The position numbers and the translations under genes were made by a program. 32,398 bases of DNA. Source: an uncultured Cellvibrionales bacterium (GTDB lineage: Bacteria > Pseudomonadota > Gammaproteobacteria > Pseudomonadales > Porticoccaceae). Positions 1-9,400 of the stretch are shown piece by piece. The stretch spans positions 1 to 32,398 of the forward strand of contig CAJWCO010000030.1 of assembly GCA_913031145.1 (NCBI GenBank), in the 5' to 3' direction. Positions within the stretch are counted from its first letter, which is position 1; every line of letters begins with the position of its first letter. Below the pieces are notes generated by a model, which saw only the letters and a program-made list of their open reading frames with translations, was not told the DNA's origin and did not search any database.

Positions 1-539
1 TTCTGGGGTATATCGAACCGACCTGTCCCCTTTACTGTGCGCGCATATTCGAAACCCATGGACTTTAGATTTTCGAGCGCATTGATATCATAGCGACCAA
101 ATGGATACGCCATACCGCGAATAATTTCGCCAGAAACTGCCTCGAGTGCTCGACGATCCTCTAAAAATTCATAAAACATGTCTGCGCGCGACAAACCCGT
201 AAGCCCCTGATGATTCACGCCGTGAGCTGAAATTTCATGACCTTTGAACGCCGTCTTTACTTCTTCGATTGTTAAGTAGTAGGGCATTGATAAACGCGCA
301 GAATTTAGGTGGAACGTGCCTCTTAATTGATATTTGTTGAGCAACTCCACCAGTTTCAAGTCTTGTCTCATTCCATCATCAAAGCTCAATACAAGTGCTT
401 TGAGCTTGCCCTCGGGGTAGCGCATATCGACAATGATGTCACGTTCTTTTAGGTTCCAAGAAAACAGGTCTGGCGCCTCGTCCGCACCCACGCTCGCAAC
501 CTGAATTAGCAGGAAAAAAATACCGATAAGTTTTTGCAT
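1..539 (-). CDS. Polysaccharide deacetylase (CE4/NodB fold), 3' part outside the window
   Basis: This reading frame starts with ATG at 539 and runs leftward off the window, giving 179 codons with no stop. The first 20 or so residues form a signal peptide (hydrophobic IGIFFLLIQVASVGA), so the enzyme is exported. The NodB-type metal motifs are visible: motif 1 SFDDG near residue 50 and motif 2 AHGVNH near residue 108 (two His spaced by three residues). A YPFGRYD segment near residue 150 takes the place of motif 3. The family removes acetyl groups from polysaccharides in a metal-dependent reaction. The gene lies 28 bases after the GDSL esterase stop on the same strand, so it is probably third in the GH13-GDSL-deacetylase operon. 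No strong ribosome binding site precedes it. Function by motif is fairly sure; the substrate is unknown, though the neighbours point to an acetylated glycan. Confidence 0.85.
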   Translation of the reverse strand, partial: MQKLIGIFFLLIQVASVGADEAPDLFSWNLKERDIIVDMRYPEGKLKALVLSFDDGMRQDLKLVELLNKYQLRGTFHLNSARLSMPYYLTIEEVKTAFKGHEISAHGVNHQGLTGLSRADMFYEFLEDRRALEAVSGEIIRGMAYPFGRYDINALENLKSMGFEYARTVKGTGRFDIPQ

Positions 540-567
540 TGTTACACCACTATTCTTAGAGTTGATG

Positions 568-1335
568 TTATTGGTTAACAGTATCGATCAGGGGCGTGAT
601 GAGTCGACCCCAGTGCTGATAGCCCTTTTCATTGAGATGTCCGTCACCAAACGCATTCGCATCTAGCAACGTCGTCTTTAATCGCCCTGTATGATCTGTA
701 AAATGGCTGTATAAGTCCACGAAACGAAAGTTAGCATGAGCCGACGCATCAGCAACAATGGCGTTCACCGTTCGGATTAGCTCGTTTATGGTGGAATTTC
801 GACATGGGAGGATACTTTGTACAATAATTTGCGTTTCGGGACTCCCGCTCGAAATTATTTCTATAATGCGCAAAATATTTTTGGCAGTATATTTAGGCGA
901 AGTAATGCGCACTTCTTCTCGACTAAAGTGTATATTATTCACATCGTTAAAACCAATCATCAAAAAAACGGCGCGCGGTTTAAAGTGCCTAATCTCGCCG
1001 AGTCGAGCGAGCACACCGTCTGTAACATCGCCACCAATACCGCGATTAACAACGCTGGGTTGACCCAGTCGATTACTCCAGTTGCCGCCGCCCTCGGTAA
1101 TACTGTCTCCTATAAACACGATATCTTTACGGGTTAGAGGCGCTTTCTTGAAGGTTGCAATCCGATCTCGGTAGTGCTCGGGTGTTGATAGGTAGTTTAT
1201 CTGTTGAGTTGATGTTGGATATATGGCGTTGTCGTCGCTGGCAACGACGTTATGCGCAGCCTGATTGCAGCCAGTAAAGAATATTGCAATAATTGCAGCC
1301 ACGACGATATTGTAGCACCACGAAACTATAACCAT
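568..1335 (-). CDS. GDSL/SGNH-family esterase lipoprotein
   Basis: The product is 255 residues. The N terminus has a hydrophobic stretch ending in FFTGC, a lipobox, so the protein is probably a lipoprotein. SGNH blocks are present: block I IGDSITEG with nucleophile Ser78, block II GIGGD, block III MIGFNDVN, and block V around DGHLNEKGY with His233. The acid in block V is Asp231, two residues before the His (D-x-H), whereas the family usually has D-x-x-H. Such enzymes hydrolyse acyl esters, often acetyl groups on sugars. The ATG overlaps the TAA of the upstream GH13 gene by one base (TAATG), which points to translational coupling within the leftward operon. The link to carbohydrate deacetylation is inferred from context. 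Confidence 0.85.
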   Translation of the reverse strand: MVIVSWCYNIVVAAIIAIFFTGCNQAAHNVVASDDNAIYPTSTQQINYLSTPEHYRDRIATFKKAPLTRKDIVFIGDSITEGGGNWSNRLGQPSVVNRGIGGDVTDGVLARLGEIRHFKPRAVFLMIGFNDVNNIHFSREEVRITSPKYTAKNILRIIEIISSGSPETQIIVQSILPCRNSTINELIRTVNAIVADASAHANFRFVDLYSHFTDHTGRLKTTLLDANAFGDGHLNEKGYQHWGRLITPLIDTVNQ

Positions 1336-3011
1336 TAAAAAGCGGGCGCCTCATTTATTACGACATAGGTAAAACCGAAGGGTTCGAGCGTGAGTTGAGA
1401 CCCTGGTTTGCTTGTTTGACAGCCCTGACTCGGTGCGTGCTCGAGCACTCGCATTCCATCGGGCAACGTCACTGTTTGGGTACCGTTTTCCAGATTAAAA
1501 TAGCCACGAATTAAAGCGTCACCATAGGTTCTTTCGATGGTTAATAATTCTCGCTCCGCAATAACATCAGGAAAGCTAATGTTGCCATATTTTAAGGCCG
1601 CTTGTGTAGATCGCCAATGATGAAATTGCCGGTAGAAGCTCAGCACAGATTCTTTATTTTGCAGTTGATCGGCTACACTTCGATATAAATGTTCGGGCGG
1701 TATCGGCAACCAAGGTGTTGCTTCAGAAAAACCCCCAAACGGATCATCGGAAACCCACGGCATGGGAGTTCGGCAACCGTCTCGTCCTTTAAAATCAGGC
1801 CAAAACTCGATGCCAAAAGGATCTTGCAGTTGGTGCTGCTCGATATGGGCTTGTGTAAGACCTAATTCTTCACCCTGATAAGTACAGATCGTCCCGCGGA
1901 GTGTTCCCAAGAGCACCGTTAAGAGCTTAGCTAGAGCGTCAGTATTGGAATCATCGACTAGGTCCATGCCCCAACGGCTCACGACGCGGATTACGTCATG
2001 GTTACTTAATGCCCAGCAAGGCCAGCCGTCCGAGACGTGCTGTTCGAAAGCTTCTACCGTTTTTCGGATATGGCAGGCAGAAAATTCATCGCCCAGCAAT
2101 TCAAAGCTATACCCCATGTGGAGCCGATCATTCGCCTGAGTATAGTCCGCCATTGTGGCAAGCGAGTTCTCAGAATTGATCTCCCCCAGTGCGGCGGTAC
2201 CCGGGTAGCGATCTAACAGCGCTCTGAGTTCTTCCAAAAACTCTAAATTCTCAGGTTGAGTGTTATCGTAAATGTGATATTGAGCCGCATATGGGTTATC
2301 GCTCGAAAATCCTCGGCCCGTTCGCTCGCCGACGGGTTTTTCTGGATTGTTACGAAGGTGCGCATCATGGTAACAGTAATTAATTGCGTCTAAGCGGAGG
2401 CCATCAACGCCCTGCGCCAGCCAAAATTCCATCTCACTCAGTATTTGTGCTCTTACCTCGCTGCAGTGGTAGTTAAGGTCCGGCTGGCTTCGAAGAAAAT
2501 TGTGTAGGTAGTATTGTTGTCTTCCTGTATCCCACTGCCATGCAGAGCCACCAAAAATCGATAACCAATTGTTCGGAGGTTTATCGATGTGAGGACTGTC
2601 TGCCCAAACATACCAATCGGATTTCGGGTTGGTTGTGCTTTGGCGGCTTTCAATGAACCAGGCGTGTTGGTCTGAGGTGTGACTGATCACTTGATCAATC
2701 ATGACCTTTAAATTAAGGGCATGCGCACGGTTGATTAATTCGCTGAAATCGTCGCTGGAGCCAAAAAGCGGTGAAACCTGGCGGTAATCGCTGATGTCGT
2801 ACCCAAAGTCTTCCATCGGCGACTGGAAAAAAGGCGAAATCCAGACGGCATCAACCCCCAGACTTGCGACATAATCGAGTTTCTTGGTGATACCACGAAG
2901 ATCACCAACCCCGGTGCCATTTGTGTCCAAAAGACTACGCGGGTAGATTTGATATATCACTGCGCCACGCCACCACTCAATTGGGGCAGATAGATTAAAT
3001 GCGTTCTTCAT
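1335..3011 (-). CDS. GH13 alpha-glucosidase (oligo-1,6-/alpha-glucosidase type), cytoplasmic
   Basis: The product is 558 residues from ATG 3011; an in-frame ATG at 3080 would add 23 residues (basic, not a signal peptide). I prefer 3011 because the family usually starts just before WWRGAVIYQIYPRS. There is no signal peptide, so it acts in the cytoplasm on imported oligosaccharides, releasing glucose from alpha-linked ends. GH13 regions are all present: region I around MIDQVISHTS, region II GLRLDAIN with nucleophile Asp208, region III LGEINSE with acid/base Glu277, and region IV SNHDV with Asp339. The length and the IYPRS start match alpha-glucosidases of GH13 subfamilies 17/23/30. It is first in the leftward arm, divergent from the TonB receptor arm, with a candidate LacI-type operator about 100 bp upstream. 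The exact linkage preference cannot be read from sequence. Confidence 0.93.
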   Translation of the reverse strand: MKNAFNLSAPIEWWRGAVIYQIYPRSLLDTNGTGVGDLRGITKKLDYVASLGVDAVWISPFFQSPMEDFGYDISDYRQVSPLFGSSDDFSELINRAHALNLKVMIDQVISHTSDQHAWFIESRQSTTNPKSDWYVWADSPHIDKPPNNWLSIFGGSAWQWDTGRQQYYLHNFLRSQPDLNYHCSEVRAQILSEMEFWLAQGVDGLRLDAINYCYHDAHLRNNPEKPVGERTGRGFSSDNPYAAQYHIYDNTQPENLEFLEELRALLDRYPGTAALGEINSENSLATMADYTQANDRLHMGYSFELLGDEFSACHIRKTVEAFEQHVSDGWPCWALSNHDVIRVVSRWGMDLVDDSNTDALAKLLTVLLGTLRGTICTYQGEELGLTQAHIEQHQLQDPFGIEFWPDFKGRDGCRTPMPWVSDDPFGGFSEATPWLPIPPEHLYRSVADQLQNKESVLSFYRQFHHWRSTQAALKYGNISFPDVIAERELLTIERTYGDALIRGYFNLENGTQTVTLPDGMRVLEHAPSQGCQTSKPGSQLTLEPFGFTYVVINEAPAF

Positions 3012-3113
3012 GGTGGAAATCTGTCGCTTCTTTTTCTCGTTAGAGTCGCTTTTGGCACAGTGAGTGTAAACTGCGCCCATGAAACTCTATGAGAGCGTCG
3101 GTTGGCAACAAGC

Positions 3114-3127
3114 CGAATACGTATTCA
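3114..3127. promoter_or_regulatory. Candidate LacI-family operator 1
   Basis: The sequence is CGAATACGTATTCA, whose inner 12 bases form a perfect palindrome with a central CG. A 14-bp palindrome with central CG is the usual shape of a LacI-family operator. It lies about 100 bp upstream of the GH13 start, suited to control of the leftward arm. The likely partner is the LacI-type regulator ending at 18694. This assignment is inferred. Confidence 0.55.
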
Positions 3128-3253
3128 TTTACACTTCGCACTATCTGTATGGCTTTGGCTGCCACATTTTTATTTATAAAATATTGTTTTTTAACAATTT
3201 CTTTTGAATTCTTTGTTAAGTGGAGTGCGTTAACCACCATAAAGCCAGACGAC

Positions 3254-3267
3254 TGAATACGTATGTA
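3254..3267. promoter_or_regulatory. Candidate LacI-family operator 2
   Basis: The sequence TGAATACGTATGTA shares ten consecutive bases (GAATACGTAT) with the site at 3114-3127 and differs in the right outer arm. It lies exactly 140 bp from the first site and just upstream of a possible promoter for the TonB receptor arm. Two sites so placed could allow looping by a tetramer or independent control of each arm. Confidence 0.5.
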
Positions 3268-3273
3268 GTGGCT

Positions 3274-3302
3274 TGTGCAAAAAAGCGTTGCACGATTATT
3301 CT
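3274..3302 (+). promoter_or_regulatory. Weak sigma-70-like promoter candidate for the TonB receptor operon
   Basis: TTGTGC at 3274-3279 and TATTCT at 3297-3302 are separated by 17 bases. The -35 box is poor and the -10 box fair. Its position six bases after the second operator is what makes it plausible. Transcription from here would give a leader of about 250 bases that includes the hairpin at 3331-3352 and the direct repeats. Confidence 0.3.
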
Positions 3303-3330
3303 AGGCACTCGATTAAGTGGGCGTAACAAC

Positions 3331-3352
3331 ACCGAGGCAACAGCGCCTCGGT
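3331..3352 (+). other. GC-rich stem-loop in the probable 5' leader
   Basis: ACCGAGGC (3331-3338) pairs perfectly with GCCTCGGT (3345-3352) around a six-base loop. No T-run follows, so it is not a standard terminator. It may be a leader structure or a protein site in the TonB receptor mRNA. Confidence 0.45.
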
Positions 3353-3378
3353 AGCGCCACGTCCTATGTACTATTAGC

Positions 3379-3410
3379 AAGGAAAGTACAAACGGTAAGG
3401 AAAGTACAAA
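3379..3410 (+). repeat. Tandem 14-bp direct repeat, 18-bp period
   Basis: AAGGAAAGTACAAA occurs at 3379-3392 and again at 3397-3410 with four bases between. The 18-bp period is not an exact multiple of a helical turn. The copies could be an activator site or, in RNA, paired AAGGA elements of the kind bound by CsrA/RsmA. Neither role is shown by the sequence. Confidence 0.6.
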
Positions 3411-3562
3411 AAAATAAAATTTAAATTTAACATAAGTGTATCGCCCGAACATTGTGAGCCATGCGCCTGATGTCAACAATAACATTGGCATTCAAGTCAA
3501 AAGGTAAACAGCGGGCAGCGCGGAGTCGAATCAGAATCATCAACATAAAGAGGGGAACTAGG

Positions 3563-6412
3563 ATGCAGGGTAAAAAACTATGGAACAACCATGCGTTGTA
3601 TTTAGCGTTAGCGGCATTGCTTCTGCCCGCGACTTGCGTGGTTGGACAAGAGGCCGAAATCGAAGAGATTGTCGTCCTTTCCAATTTTCAAAAATCAGTA
3701 CGCTCTGGCATAGAGCAAAAAAGAGACGCCGATACGCAAATTGACGCATTTGGCATTGGTGACATTGGTGTGCTTCCGGGGCGTTCGGTCGCGGAGACCA
3801 TCGCAAGACTGCCCGGCGTATCAGGTATTCGTTCCGATCTGGGTGTTATGAATACCCTCGTTGTGAGGGGCTCGACCGATCTAACGATGGGAACGCTCAA
3901 TGGGAGAGAACAGGTCACTATGGACCACGATGGCTCTAGGAATGTGAATTACCACTTATACCCAACGCATGTGTTATCGGCGATTCAGGTGGCTAAGACA
4001 ACATCAGCCGGCATGAGCGAAGGGGGTGTGTCAGGAACCATTAATATGGACACAATTAAACCGTTGGCATTCGATAGCCGGCGCGTCGTGGTGAATGCGG
4101 AGGTTAATCAATACGGGATTGCTGACGATAATGCGCGGGCTGACGACAATGGTGGTGTTCTAAGTGTTACCTATATTGACCAGTTAAGTGATAATTTTGG
4201 TATTGCCATAGGGTTGGGAATGCGCAGTGAGAGCATTGGTAGAACGTCGACGCAAGTGGGTGGTTGGCAAGCATTTAATGGCGGTGGGTTTGGCGGTGAG
4301 GCGCCAGATATCGACGGTGACGGCGCTTTAGGTGATGAGGCGATTCCCTTTAATGTTGCTGTACAAACCGATGCTGGAACGGAAGAGTCAGAGAGCATTT
4401 TCATTGCGTTGCAGTACAAGAATGACAACTTTGACATCAACTTCGACCATTTAAGCTCGAGCCGTGATCGTGACCGTATGCAAGCAGGTGCACAATTCCA
4501 AGGGCTGCCGGATGCCAACATCGATAATGGTAAGCTTGGTAGCATTACTTATACCACCATGGATGGCCTCGATTTTGTCGGGTCAGCAAGCGTCGGAGTG
4601 GCAGGTCAAGAGGCCCCCGGTTTTGGGGCAGGAGCGAGCGGTTTTTACGTGTTCAATAATTTAGATCAGCGCAATGCGGACATGTCCAGCACGGGCCTTA
4701 ATGTCACTTGGCAGGATGATGGTTGGACTGTTGTTAGCGACCTCTATAATTCGCAGGCAAGCCTTGACTATTACATCGTGACTGGGTCGACCTATCGGTT
4801 TGCAAGCACTCCTGGGACAGAAGAAGGCTTTGGTTGCCCTTGCCCAGCTTCAGCGCCTGATTTGACTTTGACCACTGATTTACTCGGCAGTAGGCCCAAC
4901 TTCTCGGTTGCAGAGGATATTCTTGATCCGGGATTTTATGCGCCTAGGCAAGCGTCTCGTTCACTTTTTCAAAACGACGACGATCTTTTTGGTTTTTCTG
5001 TTGATGTCACCAAAGAGCTAGCGTTTGACGGCTTTAGAGCGCTGAAGTTTGGTGTTCGCTATACTGATCGCCAAAAGAACGTGATAAACCCCTATAATGT
5101 GAATAGCACGGGTGTGTTGCCAGATAGTCAAAATGCGCTGACCGGCGAGTTTGTCGATCAGATTATTCATCCAAAGTATGGGCCTGCCTTCCCAGTGTTT
5201 GATCCAGAAGCGCTGTACACGTTGCACACGGATCCTGCGCGTTGGCAGCCAGGTGATAGCCAATCTTCCAATCCTATAGTGCGCGCTAATTCTCCGCTTC
5301 AAAACTCGGGCTCAGTGATTGAAGAAACGACAGCAGCCTACGTGCAGCTTGATTTTGAGACTAATTTATTCAATATCGATGTGTCGGGTAATGCTGGGGT
5401 TAGGCATGTATCAACAGATTCTGAATCGCCGGGTTTTCGATCACGTGGTGATCGTTATACGACTCTGGCAGAAGCTATTGTTCCGGTCCCCGCGAACAGT
5501 TACAGCGAGTTTCTGCCAAGCTTGAATCTGAAGTTCCAAGTTAGCGATACCCAAGATGTTCGCTTGGGAGTGGGTAAAGTTATGAGCCGCGCACCGTTGG
5601 ACAATCTGCGCTCGACTGAAATAGTAACAGTGGGCGGATTCGGAGTTACTGCAACCGGTGGTAACCCAGCGCTTAATCCAACTGTAGCGACGCAGGCCTC
5701 GCTAGCGTACGGTTATTATCCGTCAGAAGACCGCGCGATCACCGTGGGTGTTTTTTACAATGATTTAGATTCCTACGTGGGTGAAACCATCCTCAATGAT
5801 TTCGTAACACTTGCGGGCACACCAGAAGTGCCAGAGTCCGTGGATGGCTTTGGAACTGTAACGCCTGCGGTACCCGCACAGCCAGAAACGAGTGTTCCAT
5901 ATTCGCGAACAACGCAAGACAATATGGAGGGTGGCTATATTCGGGGCGTAGAGCTTCGGATTTATACGTTACTTGATTTTATTAGCCCTATCCTTGATGC
6001 CACGGGCATTGATTTCAATTATACCGTTATCGAGTCAAACGTGCAGCCGACAACAGCAGGTGGTTTTGGCGGTCCGGGCGTTCTCAGCGGGCTTGCAGGA
6101 TTGGCTGAGGGCGAGGGTAAGCTGTCACTCTTTACCATTCATGACAAAGTCGAAGCACGGCTAAATTATGACTACCGTGATTCCATTTTGGTTGAAGGTG
6201 GCTTTGGTGCATTTAATGATATGGAGGCTCGGACACTCGTGTCGTTCTTGGTATCGTATCAAATGCGTGATGCCTTAAAAGTTGGAGTGTTTGGTCAGAA
6301 TATTACTAATGAGCCGCAACGTGATTACACTCAAGCGAACCCAGCTCTAACCAGCTCGCTGGATTATTTTGGCAGTGTCTATGGCGTTAAAGTCAGCTAC
6401 GAACTGAACTGA
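3563..6412 (+). CDS. TonB-dependent outer-membrane receptor for oligosaccharides
   Basis: The product is 949 residues from ATG 3563, which has a good ribosome binding site (AGAGGGG, 3549-3555). An in-frame ATG at 3461 would add 34 basic residues before the signal peptide and is not favoured. The signal peptide is MQGKKLWNN then a hydrophobic run ending CVVGQ. A short IEEIVV TonB-box-like segment follows, then the plug domain (about residues 35-160, with LPGVSGIRSD, TLVVRGS and GGVSGTINMDT), and a large beta-barrel ending in YGVKVSYELN with a polar last residue. Its pattern fits the TonB receptor group common in Xanthomonas and Caulobacter relatives that take up plant or algal sugars. It heads the rightward operon and ends 23 bases before the next gene. 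Given the neighbours, alpha-glucan oligosaccharides are the likely ligand. Confidence 0.93.
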   Translation: MQGKKLWNNHALYLALAALLLPATCVVGQEAEIEEIVVLSNFQKSVRSGIEQKRDADTQIDAFGIGDIGVLPGRSVAETIARLPGVSGIRSDLGVMNTLVVRGSTDLTMGTLNGREQVTMDHDGSRNVNYHLYPTHVLSAIQVAKTTSAGMSEGGVSGTINMDTIKPLAFDSRRVVVNAEVNQYGIADDNARADDNGGVLSVTYIDQLSDNFGIAIGLGMRSESIGRTSTQVGGWQAFNGGGFGGEAPDIDGDGALGDEAIPFNVAVQTDAGTEESESIFIALQYKNDNFDINFDHLSSSRDRDRMQAGAQFQGLPDANIDNGKLGSITYTTMDGLDFVGSASVGVAGQEAPGFGAGASGFYVFNNLDQRNADMSSTGLNVTWQDDGWTVVSDLYNSQASLDYYIVTGSTYRFASTPGTEEGFGCPCPASAPDLTLTTDLLGSRPNFSVAEDILDPGFYAPRQASRSLFQNDDDLFGFSVDVTKELAFDGFRALKFGVRYTDRQKNVINPYNVNSTGVLPDSQNALTGEFVDQIIHPKYGPAFPVFDPEALYTLHTDPARWQPGDSQSSNPIVRANSPLQNSGSVIEETTAAYVQLDFETNLFNIDVSGNAGVRHVSTDSESPGFRSRGDRYTTLAEAIVPVPANSYSEFLPSLNLKFQVSDTQDVRLGVGKVMSRAPLDNLRSTEIVTVGGFGVTATGGNPALNPTVATQASLAYGYYPSEDRAITVGVFYNDLDSYVGETILNDFVTLAGTPEVPESVDGFGTVTPAVPAQPETSVPYSRTTQDNMEGGYIRGVELRIYTLLDFISPILDATGIDFNYTVIESNVQPTTAGGFGGPGVLSGLAGLAEGEGKLSLFTIHDKVEARLNYDYRDSILVEGGFGAFNDMEARTLVSFLVSYQMRDALKVGVFGQNITNEPQRDYTQANPALTSSLDYFGSVYGVKVSYELN

Positions 6413-6435
6413 TCGTAGCTAGATTGGAAAGTATT

Positions 6436-9400
6436 ATGGTGCCAAAACGCAAAGTGACTTTGGCACCTGCTTTTCTTGCATGTTTTATTTTGAGTGCTTG
6501 CGGAGGTGGTGGCGGAGGCGGATCATCTTCCGCGGCGGCGCCACCGTCTTCAACGATTAATCAGCCAACCAATGACGCGGCGGAATCTGGCCTTTTGCCT
6601 GACGAGAATGCCGGGGTTGTAGAGGTTGTTGATAACGCATCGAGCAAACTCAGGTTTGTGGATTCAACCGCAGATTCGGGCTTGTCAGTGACGTTTGGCT
6701 TTAACGTACCCATGGCGAATAACGAAGTCAAATGGATCATGCCGCATGGTATCGCCGCGGGTGATTATGATGGTGACGGCGATGTTGATTTGTTTATTGT
6801 TCGGGGTGATGTGGGGCCAAATTTGCTCTACAGAAATATGGGTGACCTTGTGTTCGAGGAAGTTGCAGAGCTGGCGGGCGTTGCCTACACACGTTCTGCG
6901 TTACGCAATTGGCGACATGGGTCACCGGCATTTGCGGATATGGATGGCGATGGTCATCTGGATCTATTTCTATGTGGGTTGGATGGCGACCCAAATAAAA
7001 TCTTCAAAAATGCGGGTGATGGAACCTTCTCTGATGTAACGCAAGGGTCCGGAATCGATCAAATGCGCGCACCCTATACATCGTCACCTGCGTTTGGGGA
7101 CTATGATTCAGACGGCGATTTAGACTTGGCTCTCGGGCACTGGGGCTCACCGAGGGACTATACCAGTGCGCCGAATGAGACCGAGCATTTGTGGCGAAAT
7201 GACAGCACCGATGAAAAAATAATGTTTACACCCGTTACTTACGGCGCGGGGATTTCGCCCGGCATTCTGACAATTGCGGACTCGCGGATTACGCAGCGCT
7301 CGTTTGATAATACCTTCACTCCGACATTTGCCGATATGAATGACGATGGACACTCTGACTTATTGATGGCAGCGGACTTTAATTTTTCACAAATCTTCAT
7401 CAACAACCAAGATGGAACATTTACCAATGTAACAGACCCACTGGTGATTATTGACGGCAACGGCATGGGGTCGGCAGTGGGTGATTACGATGGGGATGGT
7501 GATCTTGACTGGTTTGTTTCCTCAATTCTGGCGCAGGGGGAAGTCCCACCGCACCTGTCGAGTATTGGTAATCGACTGTATCGCAATGAGGGTGGTGTGT
7601 TGGTAGATGCGTCATCAAGTACAGCGATTGCGAGCGGTGGTTGGGGTTGGGGCAGTTGCTTCTTAGACTATGAAAACGATATGCACCTCGACATTTATCA
7701 AACGAATGGTTGGCCGGAATGGGAAGAGTTGGGAAATTTTCCAACCGATACGACGAGGGCTTTCGTCAACAATGGAGCGGCCTCTTTTACAAACCAAGCA
7801 GAAGATTACGGCTTGAACGATACCGAGCAAGGCCGAGGCGTTGTTTGCGCAGATCTGGATCGCGATGGTGATATCGACATCTTACAGTTGCATGGCAATA
7901 CGGCGAATGCGGTAACACTTTGGGAAAATACCAGTGGGGGTAATTATCTCACCGTTGAGCTTCGAGGGCGGGCGCCCAATACGCAGGCGATTGGCGCCAA
8001 AGTGGTGATTGAAGCGGGACAAAAATGGCAGTTGCGCGAGATGATGTTAGGAAACAATTTCGCATCACACAATCCGGCAGAACAACACTTTGGTCTTGGG
8101 CAGGCCACTCAGATTAATACCCTTCGTATCGACTGGCCAGATGGTACGCGGACCGAGCTCAAAGATCTGCCTGCCAATCAGCATCTGGTCATTACCCAAG
8201 AGGCTGCGACGGCCGCTCGGTTAGTTGTGAATCAGGGTAGCGGAAGTGGGTTTTATCAGTCAGGAGAAGCGATCAGTGTGGCTGCGGCGCAACCTAATGA
8301 CGAACATTATCAGTTTTCACATTGGACGGTTAGCCCGCTGGATATGATCGCTGACCGGTTTGCGAGAGACACTATGTTGATGATACCAGAGGGGTTAACT
8401 TCGGTAACTGTGACCGCAAATTATTTGCCAGGGCCAGCATTTTCGAAGCCCGTTTCGGTAGCGCGGCGGTGGAACGAGATTTTATTGCAGGCGATTAGAA
8501 ACGATTTTGCGCGACCAACAGTCCATGCCAGAAACCTGTTTCACGTGTCGGCAGCAATGTATGACGCATGGAGTGCGGGGTCCAATGAAGCAAACCCATG
8601 GTTGTTGGGTCAAACTCGCGCGAGCCAGTCGTGTGAATACAACCGTGCTTTGGGGGCGACCGATGCTGATTTTAAAGAGCAGGCGCTGAGTTATGCCGCC
8701 TACGGTTTAATTAAACACCGCTTCGCGAACTCTCCCGGAGGGCTTCAAATTGAGCAAGACGCGCATACACTCATGAGTGCATTGGGCTACGACGTGGGCA
8801 ATACTTCAACCGATCTAATGGGTGATTCGCCCGCGGCACTCGGCAATTACATTGCCCAGTGCTATGTTCGTTTTGGTCTGGCAGACGGGGCCAACGAGGC
8901 GGATGATTATGCCAATGTGCACTATAAACCAGTTAACTTGCCGCTGAATCCGGAACTCCCCGGAAATCCAGACATTAGCGACTTGAACCGGTGGCAGCCG
9001 TTAAGCTTGAGCACGTTTATTGATCAATCGGGAAATACCATTGATCGGCAGCCCGAGTTTTTTGGCCCTGAATGGGGCATTGTGTATCCGTTTGCATTGT
9101 CTGAACGCGATGTGACCATTTACCAACGGGATGGCTTTGATTACTGGGTATTTCATGATCCACCGGCCCCGCCAACACTCGACGGATTACTTTCAGACGT
9201 CTACCGCTGGGCATACAGTCTGGTGGCAATATGGTCATCGCATCTGGATCCTACCGATGGTGAGATGCTCGATATCTCACCGGCCAGCATTGGCAATATC
9301 TCTGACTATCCGGCTCGTTTTCAGGAATATCCGCAGTTCTATGCGACCATTAGCGGGGGGGATGTCGGCGCAGGTTACGACATGAATCCGGTGACGGGCC

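Larger units (their letters stand above)
3081..3562. promoter_or_regulatory. Divergent control region between the two arms of the glycan locus
   Basis: This stretch holds no convincing gene. It contains two related palindromes centred on TACGTA (3114-3127 and 3254-3267), an AT-rich segment with the inverted repeat ATTGTT-TTTT-AACAAT at 3183-3198, a GC hairpin at 3331-3352, a pair of 14-bp direct repeats at 3379-3410, and an AT-rich run before the TonB receptor ribosome binding site. Reading frames here lack a good start, a ribosome binding site and family resemblance. Confidence 0.7.

Noticed and set aside
3461-3562. Upstream in-frame ATG extending the TonB receptor by 34 residues
   Set aside because: The extension is basic and would bury the signal peptide; the ATG at 3563 has a far better ribosome binding site.
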